The notes beneath the pieces were generated by a model that was not told where the DNA came from, ran no database searches, and worked only from the letters and a program-made list of their open reading frames with translations. From the NCBI RefSeq assembly GCF_013362815.1, contig NZ_JABFVK010000049.1, positions 62,001-126,000 of the forward strand: DNA of 64,000 nt, read 5' to 3'. This DNA comes from Hamadaea sp. GTDB lineage: Bacteria > Actinomycetota > Actinomycetes > Mycobacteriales > Micromonosporaceae. Position 1 is the stretch's first letter. Each line of letters starts with the position of its first letter. This document shows, in pieces, positions 18,501 to 29,423 of this stretch. The translations under genes and the position numbers were made by a program.

Positions 18501-19637
18501 TTGCCTCTGAAGATTCCCCCCTCCAGGAGGTACTCCCCGGTGGTCTCCTCGGTCGCCGCAGCCGCCGTGGCCTTCGTGTTCGCGCTGCTTTGCACTCCCC
18601 TGGCCGCCCGCGGCCTGGTCCGGCTCAAGGCCGGTCAGCCGATCCGGGACGTCAACCCGGAGGCGCACCAGGTCAAGCGGGGTACGCCGACCATGGGCGG
18701 GCTGGTCTTCATCGTCGGCACCGTGCTCGCGTACGTCGTCGGCCACCTCGTGATGAACGTGCTGCCGGAAGCGCAGATCGTGCCTCCGGGGCCGACCATG
18801 ACGGGCTTCGTGCTGCTCGGGCTGATGGTGTTCTGCGGCGGCATCGGATTCGTCGACGACTTCCTGAAGGTCACGAAGAAGAACACCGCCGGGTTGAGCG
18901 GACGCTGGAAGCTGATTCTGCAGCTCGTCATCGGGGCCGGATTCGGCATCGTGGCGCTGGGTTTCCCGAGCACCGCCGGACTGTCGGTGGGCAGCACCCG
19001 GCTGTCGTTCGTACGGGAGATCGACTGGCTGAACGTCGGCAAGGTCGGCGCGGTGCTGGCGTTCATCGCGATCGTCATGGCGGCGACCAATGCGGTGAAC
19101 CTCACCGACGGGCTCGACGGCCTGGCCACCGGGACGTCGATCGTCGTGCTGATGGCGTACGGGCTCATCTCGTTCTGGCAGTACCAGCACTGGTGCGCCG
19201 ACCCGGCCGCGAAGGCCGAGTTCTGTTACGTCGCCCGCGACCCGCTGGAGACCGCGCTCGTCGCGGGTGCGGCGGCGGGGGCACTGCTCGGCTTCCTGTG
19301 GTGGAACACCTCGCCGGCGCGGATCATCATGGGTGACACCGGCTCGATGGCGCTGGGCGGGCTGATCGCCGGGGAGGCGGTCGCCACCCGGACGGTCCTG
19401 TTGCTGCCCATCCTGGCGGCGCTCTTCGTGGTGATCACGATGTCGCGCATCATCCAGTACACCTCGTACAAGACCACCAAGCGGCGGGTCTTCCGGATGT
19501 CGCCGCTGCACCACCACTTCGAAATGGTCGGCTGGCACGAAGTCACCATCGTGACCCGCTTCTGGATCATCGCGGGCGCGGGCGTGGTCGCCGGGCTGGG
19601 CCTGTTCTACGGCGACTTCCTCGGCCGCCTGCCCTGA
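18501..19637 (+). CDS. mraY: Phospho-N-acetylmuramoyl-pentapeptide-transferase (MraY), stand-alone
   Basis: [52 protein letters not shown] are all MraY signatures; no mur/fts neighbours. Confidence 0.95.
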   Translation: MPLKIPPSRRYSPVVSSVAAAAVAFVFALLCTPLAARGLVRLKAGQPIRDVNPEAHQVKRGTPTMGGLVFIVGTVLAYVVGHLVMNVLPEAQIVPPGPTMTGFVLLGLMVFCGGIGFVDDFLKVTKKNTAGLSGRWKLILQLVIGAGFGIVALGFPSTAGLSVGSTRLSFVREIDWLNVGKVGAVLAFIAIVMAATNAVNLTDGLDGLATGTSIVVLMAYGLISFWQYQHWCADPAAKAEFCYVARDPLETALVAGAAAGALLGFLWWNTSPARIIMGDTGSMALGGLIAGEAVATRTVLLLPILAALFVVITMSRIIQYTSYKTTKRRVFRMSPLHHHFEMVGWHEVTIVTRFWIIAGAGVVAGLGLFYGDFLGRLP

Positions 19638-19699
19638 CGCTCGCGCCGATCCGCGCCTCGCCGCGCTCAGACGCGCGGCTCCGTGACCCCCGAGGGACG

Positions 19700-19722
19700 A
19701 GTCATAGGCGTTGTCTATGACT
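19700..19722. promoter_or_regulatory. Inverted repeat AGTCATAG-N7-CTATGACT upstream of the YeiH gene
   Basis: Perfect 8-bp arms; contains a LTTR-like ATAG-N7-CTAT core. Confidence 0.45.
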
Positions 19723-19776
19723 GTCGTCGGTGAATGACCGCTACCGGCGCGGCTGGCGGAGGCGAAGCCTGAACTG

Positions 19777-20799
19777 GTGATCGTTCTCACCGAGCCGGCC
19801 CGCCACCGGGCTCTGCTGTGGGCGGCCGGACTCGGGCTCGCCACACTTCTGGGCCTCTTCGCTACGGCGGTCGGCACCCTGCTCCCCGTCGTCGGCGCTC
19901 CGGTCATCGCAGTGCTCGTCGGAGGACTGCTGAGCCCGTACGCCCGGCGGCGAGCCGAGGCGGTCGAGCCCGGTCTCACCCTCGCCAAAGGCACTCTGTT
20001 GCAGCTCTCGGTCGTGCTGCTCGGCGCTCAGCTGTCGATCGCCGAAGTTCTACGCGTAGGCGCGGGATCGCTGCCGGTCATGCTCGGCACCCTCGCGGTA
20101 TGCCTACTGCTGGCTTGGCAGCTCGGCCGCAAGCTCGGAGTCCCCCGGGATCTGCGTACGCTCATCGGCGTCGGCACGGGGATCTGCGGCGCGTCCGCCA
20201 TCGCGGCCACCACTCCGGCGATCCGCGCCCGCAGCACCGACGTGGCGTACGCGATCTCGACGATCTTCCTGTTCAACGTGGCGGCCGTGGTCGTCTTCCC
20301 GCCGCTCGGGCGGGCCCTCGGACTGAGCGAGCACGCGTTCGGGCTGTTCGCTGGGACCGCGGTCAATGACACGAGTTCCGTGGTGGCCGCCGCTTCGGCC
20401 TACGGACCCGACGCCGCTCAGTACGCCGTCGTCGTCAAGCTGGCGCGTACATTGATGATCATCCCCATCGTCCTCGGCCTCACCGCGCTCACTCGCAGGC
20501 GCGACGGTCTGCCTTCCGCATCCGGGGCACGGCGGATGTTCTCGCTGATCCCGTGGTTCCTCCCGGCGTTCCTGGCCACCGCCGCGCTACACAGCGCCGG
20601 GTTGATTCCGGCTGCCGTCGGGCCCGTCGCCCACCAGGCTGCTCTACTGCTCATCGCGATCGCACTGGCGGCGGTCGGTTTGTCCACGGACGTCGCCGCG
20701 CTACGCCGGGCCGGGCCGCGGCCGCTGCTGCTCGGCCTCGTCCTGTGGGTCGCGGTCAGCGGAACCAGTCTGGCCCTCCAATTGCTCGTCGGCGGATGA
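19777..20799 (+). CDS. YeiH family putative sulfate exporter (UPF0324)
   Basis: KGTLLQLSVVLLGAQLSI, GTGICGASAIAATTPAI, GTAVNDTSSVVAA motifs. Confidence 0.9.
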   Translation: MIVLTEPARHRALLWAAGLGLATLLGLFATAVGTLLPVVGAPVIAVLVGGLLSPYARRRAEAVEPGLTLAKGTLLQLSVVLLGAQLSIAEVLRVGAGSLPVMLGTLAVCLLLAWQLGRKLGVPRDLRTLIGVGTGICGASAIAATTPAIRARSTDVAYAISTIFLFNVAAVVVFPPLGRALGLSEHAFGLFAGTAVNDTSSVVAAASAYGPDAAQYAVVVKLARTLMIIPIVLGLTALTRRRDGLPSASGARRMFSLIPWFLPAFLATAALHSAGLIPAAVGPVAHQAALLLIAIALAAVGLSTDVAALRRAGPRPLLLGLVLWVAVSGTSLALQLLVGG

Positions 20800-20837
20800 G
20801 CGGCCTCGGCCCGGGCGACTGTGCCACACTGCGGACG

Positions 20838-21803
20838 ATGCCACTGCCGCCCTGGATCAGCGATCTGCCCGCGCTCGATCTGCTCATCTCGGTCGCCGAG
20901 ACGGGCAGTGTCGGCCGCGCCGCCCAGGTGCACGGCATCACGCAGCCCAGCGCCAGCGCTCGGCTGGCCAAGTTGGAGCGCCGGCTCGGGGTGCCGCTAT
21001 TGGTGCGTACGCGGCGGGGCAGCCGGCTCACCCCGGCCGGTCAGGCCGTCGTCGCCTGGTCGCAGGCCGTGGTGGACGCCGCGCAGGCCCTGGCCGACGG
21101 CGTACTCACGCTCCGGGCCGATCGGCAGGCCCGGCTGCGGGTCTCGGCCAGCCTCACCGTCGCCGAGCACCTCCTGCCAGCGTGGCTGCTGAGCCTCCGC
21201 CGGACTCACCCCGGTCTCGACATCTCCGCCGCCGTCGCCAACAGCAACGGCGTCATCGATGCGGTACGCACCGGAGCAGCCGACCTGGGCTTCGTCGAGT
21301 CGCCGAACGTCCCGCCCGAGCTGAGTTCCCGGGTCGTGGGCGAGGACCGGCTGGCGCTCGTCGTGGCGGCCGGATATCCGCTGGCCGCCCATGCTTGGCG
21401 GCCGTTGCGCCCGACCGATCTCGCCGACCAGCCGCTGCTGCTCCGCGAACCGGGCTCGGGCACTCGCGACACCTTCCTCCAGGCGTTGGAACACGCCCTC
21501 GGCTTCGCACCGAAGCTGCCCCATGTGATCAGCCTCGGTTCGACGACGACGATCCTGGCGACCGTACGCGCGGGCGGTGGCATCGGCGTGATCAGCGCTC
21601 GGGCGGTCGCCACTGCGGTCGCCTCCGGTGAACTGGTCGAACTGCGACTCGACGACATGCCGCTGACCCGCCCGCTGCACGCTCTCTGGCTGGGGCGTAC
21701 GCCCACCGCGCTCGCCGGCGAGCTCCTCGCGATCGCCGCGGCGACCCCCGTGCTCCCCGGCGCTGCCGCGAGCAATACGAGCTTCTCCGGCAACGGGTGC
21801 TGA
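20838..21803 (+). CDS. LysR family transcriptional regulator
   Basis: LPALDLLISVAETGSVGRAAQVHGITQPSASARLAKLERRLGVPLLVRTRRGSRLT; paired with YeiH. Confidence 0.92.
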   Translation: MPLPPWISDLPALDLLISVAETGSVGRAAQVHGITQPSASARLAKLERRLGVPLLVRTRRGSRLTPAGQAVVAWSQAVVDAAQALADGVLTLRADRQARLRVSASLTVAEHLLPAWLLSLRRTHPGLDISAAVANSNGVIDAVRTGAADLGFVESPNVPPELSSRVVGEDRLALVVAAGYPLAAHAWRPLRPTDLADQPLLLREPGSGTRDTFLQALEHALGFAPKLPHVISLGSTTTILATVRAGGGIGVISARAVATAVASGELVELRLDDMPLTRPLHALWLGRTPTALAGELLAIAAATPVLPGAAASNTSFSGNGC

Positions 21804-21825
21804 CTGCCCGCCGACGCCCGCGCCG

Positions 21826-22977
21826 TCAGCTGACGACGACTCCCCCAGCGATCACGGTCCGGTCGACGGGCCGCTGCGTGATCGCCTCGACGACGCTCTC
21901 GGCCGGGAGGAGCAGCAGGTTCGCCCGGCAACCCGGCTCCAGCCCGTAGTCCGGCAGGCCGAGAACGGCGGCACCGCCCTCCGTCGCGAGGCGAGCCGTC
22001 CGCTCGATGTCGGCGTCCTGGCGGTAGCCGGAGGTGACCGCCAGCATCAGCGCCTTGTCGAGCAGATCGCCGGTGCCATAAGGACTCCACAGATCGCGTA
22101 CGCCGTCGTGGCCGAGCCCGACGCGGACGCCCGCCGCCATGAGCCGGGCCAGCGGCAGCTGCGGAGTCGTGCCCGGAACCGTCGTCGTGAGTGCGATGTC
22201 GGCCGCCGCCAGCAGTTCGATCAGGGAACCCTGGCGTACGTCGTCCACCGTGCTCAATGCGTAGCAGTGGGCGATAGTCACTCTGCCCGGCAACCCGAAC
22301 GCCTTCGTACGCTCGGCGATCCGCTCGATCTGCCAGGCGCCGAGCGTTCCCCGGTCGTGCAGATGGATGTCGAGCCCGGCGTTCTTGTCCGCCGCGATCC
22401 CGAAGATGGTGTCCAGGTGCCGAATCGGATCGCCGTCGAACCCGGCCGGGTCGAGCCCACCGATCAGATGCGCGCCCGCGTCGATCGCCTCAGCCATGAG
22501 CTCAGCGGTACCTGCGCGGGTCAGCAGGCCGCTCTGCGGGAACGCGACGACTTCGACCGTGACCTGCCCGGCGCGGTCGGCCGCAGCGGCCAGCACACCG
22601 GCGACCGAGTCCAGCCCGATCGTCGGGTCCACGTCGACATGACTGCGCACATGCAGGACGCCCCGCTCGATGTGACGGTCGAGCAGTGCGCCGGCGCGTT
22701 CGCGTACGGGTCCGAGGTCACCGCGGTTGGCCCGCTCGTTGTCGATCAACGCGGCGAGCGTCGCTCCGGCCGAATGCGGGCGATACGGCGTACCCCATGA
22801 AGTCTTGTCCAGGTGGGCGTGCGCGTCGACCAGCGCGGGCAGCGCGATGCGGCCACCGCCGGCCACGACCGCGGCTTCCGGTCCGGCTGGGGCCGCGACG
22901 AACAGGCCGTCGACGACGTGAAGATCCGTGGCGGGTCCGCCCCACGGCCGCACATCTTTGATCCAGAGCGATGTCAT
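21826..22977 (-). CDS. Amidohydrolase (cytosine deaminase-like)
   Basis: PALVDAHAHLDKTSWG, VRSHVDVDPTIGLDSVAGV, DIHLHDRGTLGAWQIERI, GLGHDGVRDLWSPYGTGD. Confidence 0.88.
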   Translation of the reverse strand: MTSLWIKDVRPWGGPATDLHVVDGLFVAAPAGPEAAVVAGGGRIALPALVDAHAHLDKTSWGTPYRPHSAGATLAALIDNERANRGDLGPVRERAGALLDRHIERGVLHVRSHVDVDPTIGLDSVAGVLAAAADRAGQVTVEVVAFPQSGLLTRAGTAELMAEAIDAGAHLIGGLDPAGFDGDPIRHLDTIFGIAADKNAGLDIHLHDRGTLGAWQIERIAERTKAFGLPGRVTIAHCYALSTVDDVRQGSLIELLAAADIALTTTVPGTTPQLPLARLMAAGVRVGLGHDGVRDLWSPYGTGDLLDKALMLAVTSGYRQDADIERTARLATEGGAAVLGLPDYGLEPGCRANLLLLPAESVVEAITQRPVDRTVIAGGVVVS

Positions 22978-23031
22978 CCCATGATCCTATGGGTACGCCG
23001 CACCGCCCGCCGACGAGCGCCGATGGATTGA

Positions 23032-24744
<1,713 letters not shown>

Positions 24745-25080
24745 ACGAGATGCTCCGCGATTCATCCGGCCCGGCAGTCGGCCCTGCCGAATGGCCGATC
24801 GAATACTTGGTCGCCGACGCTTGTCGAAATAGCGCGTCAGCCAGGCGGACTAAGATCACCGTCGATGGGCGATGTGCCAACGGCATCTAGTCACATTCCC
24901 GCCCTGATTGCCCCATAGCCATTGGACCGCACGGGATTTCCGCCGACCGGCCGACCGACCCCGAGACATTTTCAGGGCTCTGAAAATCGGGTGAATGGGA
25001 CACCCGCCTTGACGGGTTCTGCGCGTAGTGAGAACGTATGAAACTGCTACGTGCAGATCGCTGGTAGCAGAATGCAGCAG

Positions 25081-25100
25081 TCTGGATGCATCTGGATGCA
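25081..25100. repeat. 10-bp perfect tandem duplication TCTGGATGCA x2
   Basis: 25081-25090 and 25091-25100, upstream of the XRE gene. Confidence 0.9.
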
Positions 25101-25132
25101 CACGTATGTTCAGCGAGCGTTGGGAGAACGCT

Positions 25133-26014
25133 ATGCCTGAGGGAAACGGCCCGGCCGTTATTAGCCGGAGGCTCAGGCAACAACTGCGCGAACTACGGGA
25201 GAATGCCGGACTTTCCCAGCGAGAAGTCGTCGAGCAGTTCGATTGGTCTCTTTCGAAACTCGTGCGAATCGAGAACGGGCCCGTCGGCATCGCCGTTGCG
25301 GACCTCATGGTTCTCGCCGAACTCTACGGTGTTTCGCCTGACGCCAAAGACCACCTCCTGCGTCTCTTGCGGCAGACCAGACCGCAGACGAAACCCGAGC
25401 GATGGTGGATGGAGTATCGCGACGTCCTCCCGTCTCAGCTGCAGCAGTTCCTGGCCCTGGAGTACGACGCGTCGCAGATCTTCATGTTCCACCACTCGAT
25501 CGTCCCCGGGCTTCTCCAGACCGATGACTACATCGAAGTCATCTGCCGGGAGACTGCGGTGCAGGAAATGGAGCCCAGCCGAGGGGAAAGACTCAAGGAG
25601 GTGCGTCGGCGACGGGCGAAGGAGCTCTTCGCCAAGGCCGCCCTCCCCCAGGTGGTCACGCTCCTGGACGAGGCAGTCCTTCGCCGGCCGGTCGGCGGTC
25701 CGGCCGGCATGACGGCGCAGCTCCGGCGACTGGCCCAGCTGACCGAGGACGACAAGATGTCCCTCGGCGTCGTCCCCTTCAGCAGTGACGCATACTTCGG
25801 CATGACCGGGGCATTCCACGTCATGGGGTTCTCTGGAGACCTCGACCACGACGTGCTCTATCTCGAGAACGCGCCAGGCTCGGGAAGCCTGCAAGACAAG
25901 CCCGACCTGGTCGCGTTCTATCGGCAGCGGTTCGACAAGATGTGGGACGGCGCGGTCAAGGGAACACACGCCATCGCATTCCTCGAAACGATCATCGCGG
26001 ACTTCGCCCGGTAG
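25133..26014 (+). CDS. XRE family regulator with DUF5753 C-terminal domain
   Basis: LRELRENAGLSQREVVEQFDWSLSKLVRIENGPVGIAVADLMVLAELYGV HTH; IVPGLLQTDDY DUF5753 motif. Confidence 0.93.
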   Translation: MPEGNGPAVISRRLRQQLRELRENAGLSQREVVEQFDWSLSKLVRIENGPVGIAVADLMVLAELYGVSPDAKDHLLRLLRQTRPQTKPERWWMEYRDVLPSQLQQFLALEYDASQIFMFHHSIVPGLLQTDDYIEVICRETAVQEMEPSRGERLKEVRRRRAKELFAKAALPQVVTLLDEAVLRRPVGGPAGMTAQLRRLAQLTEDDKMSLGVVPFSSDAYFGMTGAFHVMGFSGDLDHDVLYLENAPGSGSLQDKPDLVAFYRQRFDKMWDGAVKGTHAIAFLETIIADFAR

Positions 26015-26024
26015 CCACTCGCGA

Positions 26025-26231
26025 TCAGGCGAGTTCCCCGGACGTCACCGCGTCGACGAACACCTGCCACTCCAGCCGGGTGAAGACGAGGGCCGGTCCG
26101 CCCGGGTCCTTCGAATCCCGCACCGCGACGAAGTCTTCGTGCATCGCTACCTCGACGCACCCCGCGTTCACCGTGTCGCAGCGCGCACTCCGACGCCACG
26201 CCACCTGTGACAAGTCGATGGCAGACACCAT
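26025..26231 (-). CDS. DUF397 domain protein
   Basis: WRRSARCDTVNAGCVEVAM...VAVRDSKDPGGPALVFTRLEWQVFVDAVTSGEL; typical partner of DUF5753 XRE proteins. Confidence 0.9.
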   Translation of the reverse strand: MVSAIDLSQVAWRRSARCDTVNAGCVEVAMHEDFVAVRDSKDPGGPALVFTRLEWQVFVDAVTSGELA

Positions 26232-26682
26232 TCCTCCCCATAAGCACAGAGGCCAGTAGTTTGCGGTCTTGTCCGGCTATGGGGCAGATCGGCCATTCGC
26301 CCTCGCCGTATGCACACCGTAGCAGTTCGTTCACAGTGCGCATACAGTCATTCATCTCGCTGCGTATATATGACAGCGTCGCTGCATTTGCTATGAGCAG
26401 AATGCGGTAAGTAAAAAGCTTCGGCTGGTTCTGCCTCTTGCCAAAATGCCACTCTCGTCGCATAGTGTTCAGCGGCAGAAGTTCGCAAGGGACGGTGTGG
26501 ACCCGCCAAATGTCCTAACACCACCGTCTATTGAGAATCGATGACCCGGCCGCTCTGCGTACCGAGCAATCCCGGAGAGCGGCGCGCTACCCGGCGGGCC
26601 GATCGCCACAAGCGATCCGGCTCACCTCAGCGTGAACACTTCACGCCCGGGGCCCCTCAACCTCGACAATGGAGTCGAACAC

Positions 26683-26853
26683 ATGGCTAAGGGCCAGTTT
26701 CGCTTCGCCGTTCCGCCGCCTGAGCCGCCATACATCGCCGCGACGATGATCGTCTTCGCGATCATCAACTCGCCCGGAACCGTCCTTGAGCGCGCGGTGC
26801 TCATCGTCGCCGCCACTCCCGTGATGGCGATCATGATTCGCGAGTCCCGCTGA
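26683..26853 (+). CDS. Small hydrophobic protein (56 aa)
   Basis: MAKGQFRFAVPPPEPPYIAATMIVFAIINSPGTVLERAVLIVAATPVMAIMIRESR; ggag upstream and a perfect hairpin just downstream. Confidence 0.5.
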   Translation: MAKGQFRFAVPPPEPPYIAATMIVFAIINSPGTVLERAVLIVAATPVMAIMIRESR

Positions 26854-26862
26854 TCCATGAAC

Positions 26863-26892
26863 GGGCTGACGCGGGACGTGCTGCGTCAGCCC
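26863..26892 (+). terminator. Hairpin terminator
   Basis: GGGCTGACGC / GCGTCAGCCC perfect 10-bp stem. Confidence 0.65.
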
Positions 26893-26919
26893 TCACCGAT
26901 CGCGCAGGCCCGCCCTGGT

Positions 26920-26936
26920 TAGGGGGTCACTAAGGG
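26920..26936 (+). promoter_or_regulatory. TAGGGG-type direct repeat box upstream of the DUF5988 gene
   Basis: TAGGGGGTCACTAAGGG: 11-bp spaced TAGGGG/TAAGGG. Confidence 0.55.
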
Positions 26937-27009
26937 TATTCGGCCGGTGTACCGCCGATTATGTTCGCCTGGAACGGCCAGTCAGCAGTCGAGCGACGGA
27001 GGTCGTGCG

Positions 27010-27225
27010 ATGACAGATCCTGCGAACATCATCGACGCGGTGCTGGAGGGCGGCCCGGTCGCCCTGCCGGCCGAGCTCCGCAGTCACCGCGTCTCGTGGG
27101 CGGAGAACAAGATCAAGGTATGCCACGGCGGCGGATACGAGCACTTCGAGCGAGATCCCGAGGGGACCGCCGAGGATACTCCCGTGATCTTCCGCTGGAC
27201 CGGCCGCACCCGGATCGCGGAGTAG
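27010..27225 (+). CDS. DUF5988-like small protein
   Basis: IIDAVLEGGPVALPAELRSHRVSWAENKIKVCHGGGYEHFERDPEG...VIFRWTGRTRIAE resembles the DUF5988 pattern seen near actinomycete biosynthetic clusters. Confidence 0.7.
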   Translation: MTDPANIIDAVLEGGPVALPAELRSHRVSWAENKIKVCHGGGYEHFERDPEGTAEDTPVIFRWTGRTRIAE

Positions 27226-27238
27226 CGGAGCAGGTGCC

Positions 27239-27619
27239 GTGATGCGTACGCAGCAGCCGAAACCCGGACCACAGCTCACCGTGAGCGACGTCGCTCCGCT
27301 CATCGCGTTCTACGTCGACGTGTTCGACGCCGTCTCGACGGAGCGGGAGTGCCTGCTCGACGGGCGCGTCCTGCAGGCGGAGATGATCGTGGGCGGATAC
27401 CACCTCACGGCGGTCGAGTGGTACGACGACCCCGCGATCGAAGGCGGCGACGGCCCGGCCGTGCTGACCGTCGCGCCGGACGACCCGCAACTGCTGATCG
27501 ACCGCGCGCTCGCTGCCGGAGCGAAGCTCGAACCATCCCTCGACGGAGCAACCGGCGTGATGTTCCGGGATCCGGCGGGTCAGCGGTGGGCGGTCACCGG
27601 GGCGATTCTTCCTCAGTAG
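27239..27619 (+). CDS. VOC (glyoxalase/bleomycin-resistance-like) family protein
   Basis: LTVSDVAPLIAFYVDVFDAV...VMFRDPAGQRWAVTGAI. Confidence 0.82.
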   Translation: MMRTQQPKPGPQLTVSDVAPLIAFYVDVFDAVSTERECLLDGRVLQAEMIVGGYHLTAVEWYDDPAIEGGDGPAVLTVAPDDPQLLIDRALAAGAKLEPSLDGATGVMFRDPAGQRWAVTGAILPQ

Positions 27620-27628
27620 TGCACAACC

Positions 27629-27660
27629 ATGCCGGGCCACCGCATTCGGTCGCCCGGCAT
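27629..27660. terminator. Bidirectional hairpin terminator between convergent genes
   Basis: ATGCCGGGC / GCCCGGCAT perfect stem. Confidence 0.6.
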
Positions 27661-27667
27661 CGTCCTG

Positions 27668-28330
27668 TCAGCGCTTGCGTACCAGGGTGACGCCGTCGGC
27701 GAACGGCAGCATCGCCAGATCCACCCGCGAGTCGCCGTGCATCGTCTCGTTGAGCCGGGCCACGGCCGTCGCATCGGCGTCGCCGGGTTCGGGGCTGAGG
27801 ACGCGCCCGAAGAACAGCGTGTTGTCGACGACCATCAGGCCACCCGGGCGCAACAGTACGAGGCACTTCTCGTAGTACTCGGGGTAGTTGGCCTTGTCCG
27901 CATCGATGAACACCAGGTCGACGCTTGCGGAGCCGTTTTCGGCCTCGAGCTTGTCGAGCGTCTCCGCCGCCGGGCCGATGCGGAGGTCGATCCGATCGGC
28001 CACGCCGGACTGCTCCCAATACGGGATGCCGAGCGCCGGCCAGCGATTGGTGATGTCGCACGTGATGAGGCGACCGTCGGCGGGCAGTGCCCGCGCCATC
28101 CACAGCGCGCTGTAACCGGTGTAGGTGCCCAATTCGAGGACCGTACGCGCTCCGCACAGCCCGACGAGGAGCGCCAGCAGCTGGCCCTCTTCGGCCATCA
28201 CCTGCATCGTCGTGCCACCGGGCAGCCCGGCCGTCTCGTCGCGGAGTGCTCGCAGGATGTCGTCTTCGCGCAGGGAGTGCTCCCGCACGTACGCGAGCAG
28301 GGCCGGAGAGCCCTCAAGCTGGCTGGCCAT
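27668..28330 (-). CDS. SAM-dependent O-methyltransferase, FkbG-like (methoxymalonyl-ACP pathway)
   Basis: VLELGTYTGYSALWMARALP...VDLVFIDADKANYPEYYEKCLVLLRPGGLMVVDNTLFFG, caffeoyl-CoA OMT fold; context with FkbH-K. Confidence 0.9.
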   Translation of the reverse strand: MASQLEGSPALLAYVREHSLREDDILRALRDETAGLPGGTTMQVMAEEGQLLALLVGLCGARTVLELGTYTGYSALWMARALPADGRLITCDITNRWPALGIPYWEQSGVADRIDLRIGPAAETLDKLEAENGSASVDLVFIDADKANYPEYYEKCLVLLRPGGLMVVDNTLFFGRVLSPEPGDADATAVARLNETMHGDSRVDLAMLPFADGVTLVRKR

Positions 28331-29423
28331 GCATACCCCTCAAGTCGGGTGCGTTGAGACGGACGGTCGAGGAGGCGTCGTGCATCACGGGAACGAGATG
28401 CAGACGCTCCACATCAGACGGATCTGGCGGCGGCAGTATGCCGAGGCAGTCACAGGTATCCGTGGTGTACCCGGCGAATCGGTACGCCACTTCCATCATC
28501 CGATTGCGCTCGTTGCGCCGGAAGTCGGCGGCCAAGTGGGCGTCGGCTCGCGCCGCCTGATCGGCGATCCAGTTCAGAATCAGCGTGCCGGCGCCGAGCG
28601 ACACCACTCGGCACGACGTCGCGAGAAGTTTGAGGTTCCACACGTGCTCGTGCAGTTCCAGCAGCATCACGCCGACCGCGCCGTACGGGCCGAAACGATC
28701 GGACATCGTGACGGTCAGCACCCGATGACGCGGATCCTTCACGAGCGACGCCAGCATCTCGTGTGAGTAATGCACTCCGGTCGCGTTCATCTGACTAGTC
28801 CGCAGGGTCAACTCCTCGACCCGCAACAGCTCCTCGTCACCGGCCGGAGCGATGGTCGCCACGAGTTCCAGCGAGCGGAGGAACCGCTCGTCCGGCCCGG
28901 CGAACGTCTCCCGCTCGGCGTCGCGCCGCAGACCGGCCTGATACATCTCCCGACGCCGCCGGGAATCCTGGGTGACCACCGCGGGCGAGAACTCGGGCAG
29001 CCCGGCGAGCTCGGGCAGTTGCTCGGCGGCGTAACAGCGTACCTTCGGCAGGTGGAACTCGACCTCGGCGCGTTCGGCCGGCTGGTCGTCGACGAAGGCG
29101 ATGGTGTCCTCGGCGAACTGCAGGCGCTCGGCGATGTCGCGTACGGCGGCGGACTTGGGTCCCCAGCCGATGGCCGGGTGGACGAAGTACTCCGCGACGC
29201 CGAGCTTCTCCAGCCGCTCCCAGGCGTCCGCGAAGTCGTTCTTGCTGCAGACCGATTGCAGGATTCCCCGTGCATCCAAAGTGGAGAGTAGCGTACGCGT
29301 CTCCTCGCTGAGCTGGACGTCGTCGCCCTCCAGCAGGACCCCTTGCCAGAGCGTGTTGTCCAGGTCCCACACCAGGCACTTGACCGTCTTCGTCGGCTCG
29401 GCCACGAGCTGTCTCCCCGTCAT
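28314..29423 (-). CDS. FkbH-like HAD-superfamily glyceryl-transfer enzyme
   Basis: KCLVWDLDNTLWQGVLLEGD...AFVDDQPAERAEVEFHLPKVR...TLRTSQMNATGVHYS...GPYGAVGVMLLE; start at MTGRQLVAEPTKTVK. Confidence 0.93.
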   Translation of the reverse strand: MTGRQLVAEPTKTVKCLVWDLDNTLWQGVLLEGDDVQLSEETRTLLSTLDARGILQSVCSKNDFADAWERLEKLGVAEYFVHPAIGWGPKSAAVRDIAERLQFAEDTIAFVDDQPAERAEVEFHLPKVRCYAAEQLPELAGLPEFSPAVVTQDSRRRREMYQAGLRRDAERETFAGPDERFLRSLELVATIAPAGDEELLRVEELTLRTSQMNATGVHYSHEMLASLVKDPRHRVLTVTMSDRFGPYGAVGVMLLELHEHVWNLKLLATSCRVVSLGAGTLILNWIADQAARADAHLAADFRRNERNRMMEVAYRFAGYTTDTCDCLGILPPPDPSDVERLHLVPVMHDASSTVRLNAPDLRGMHGQPA

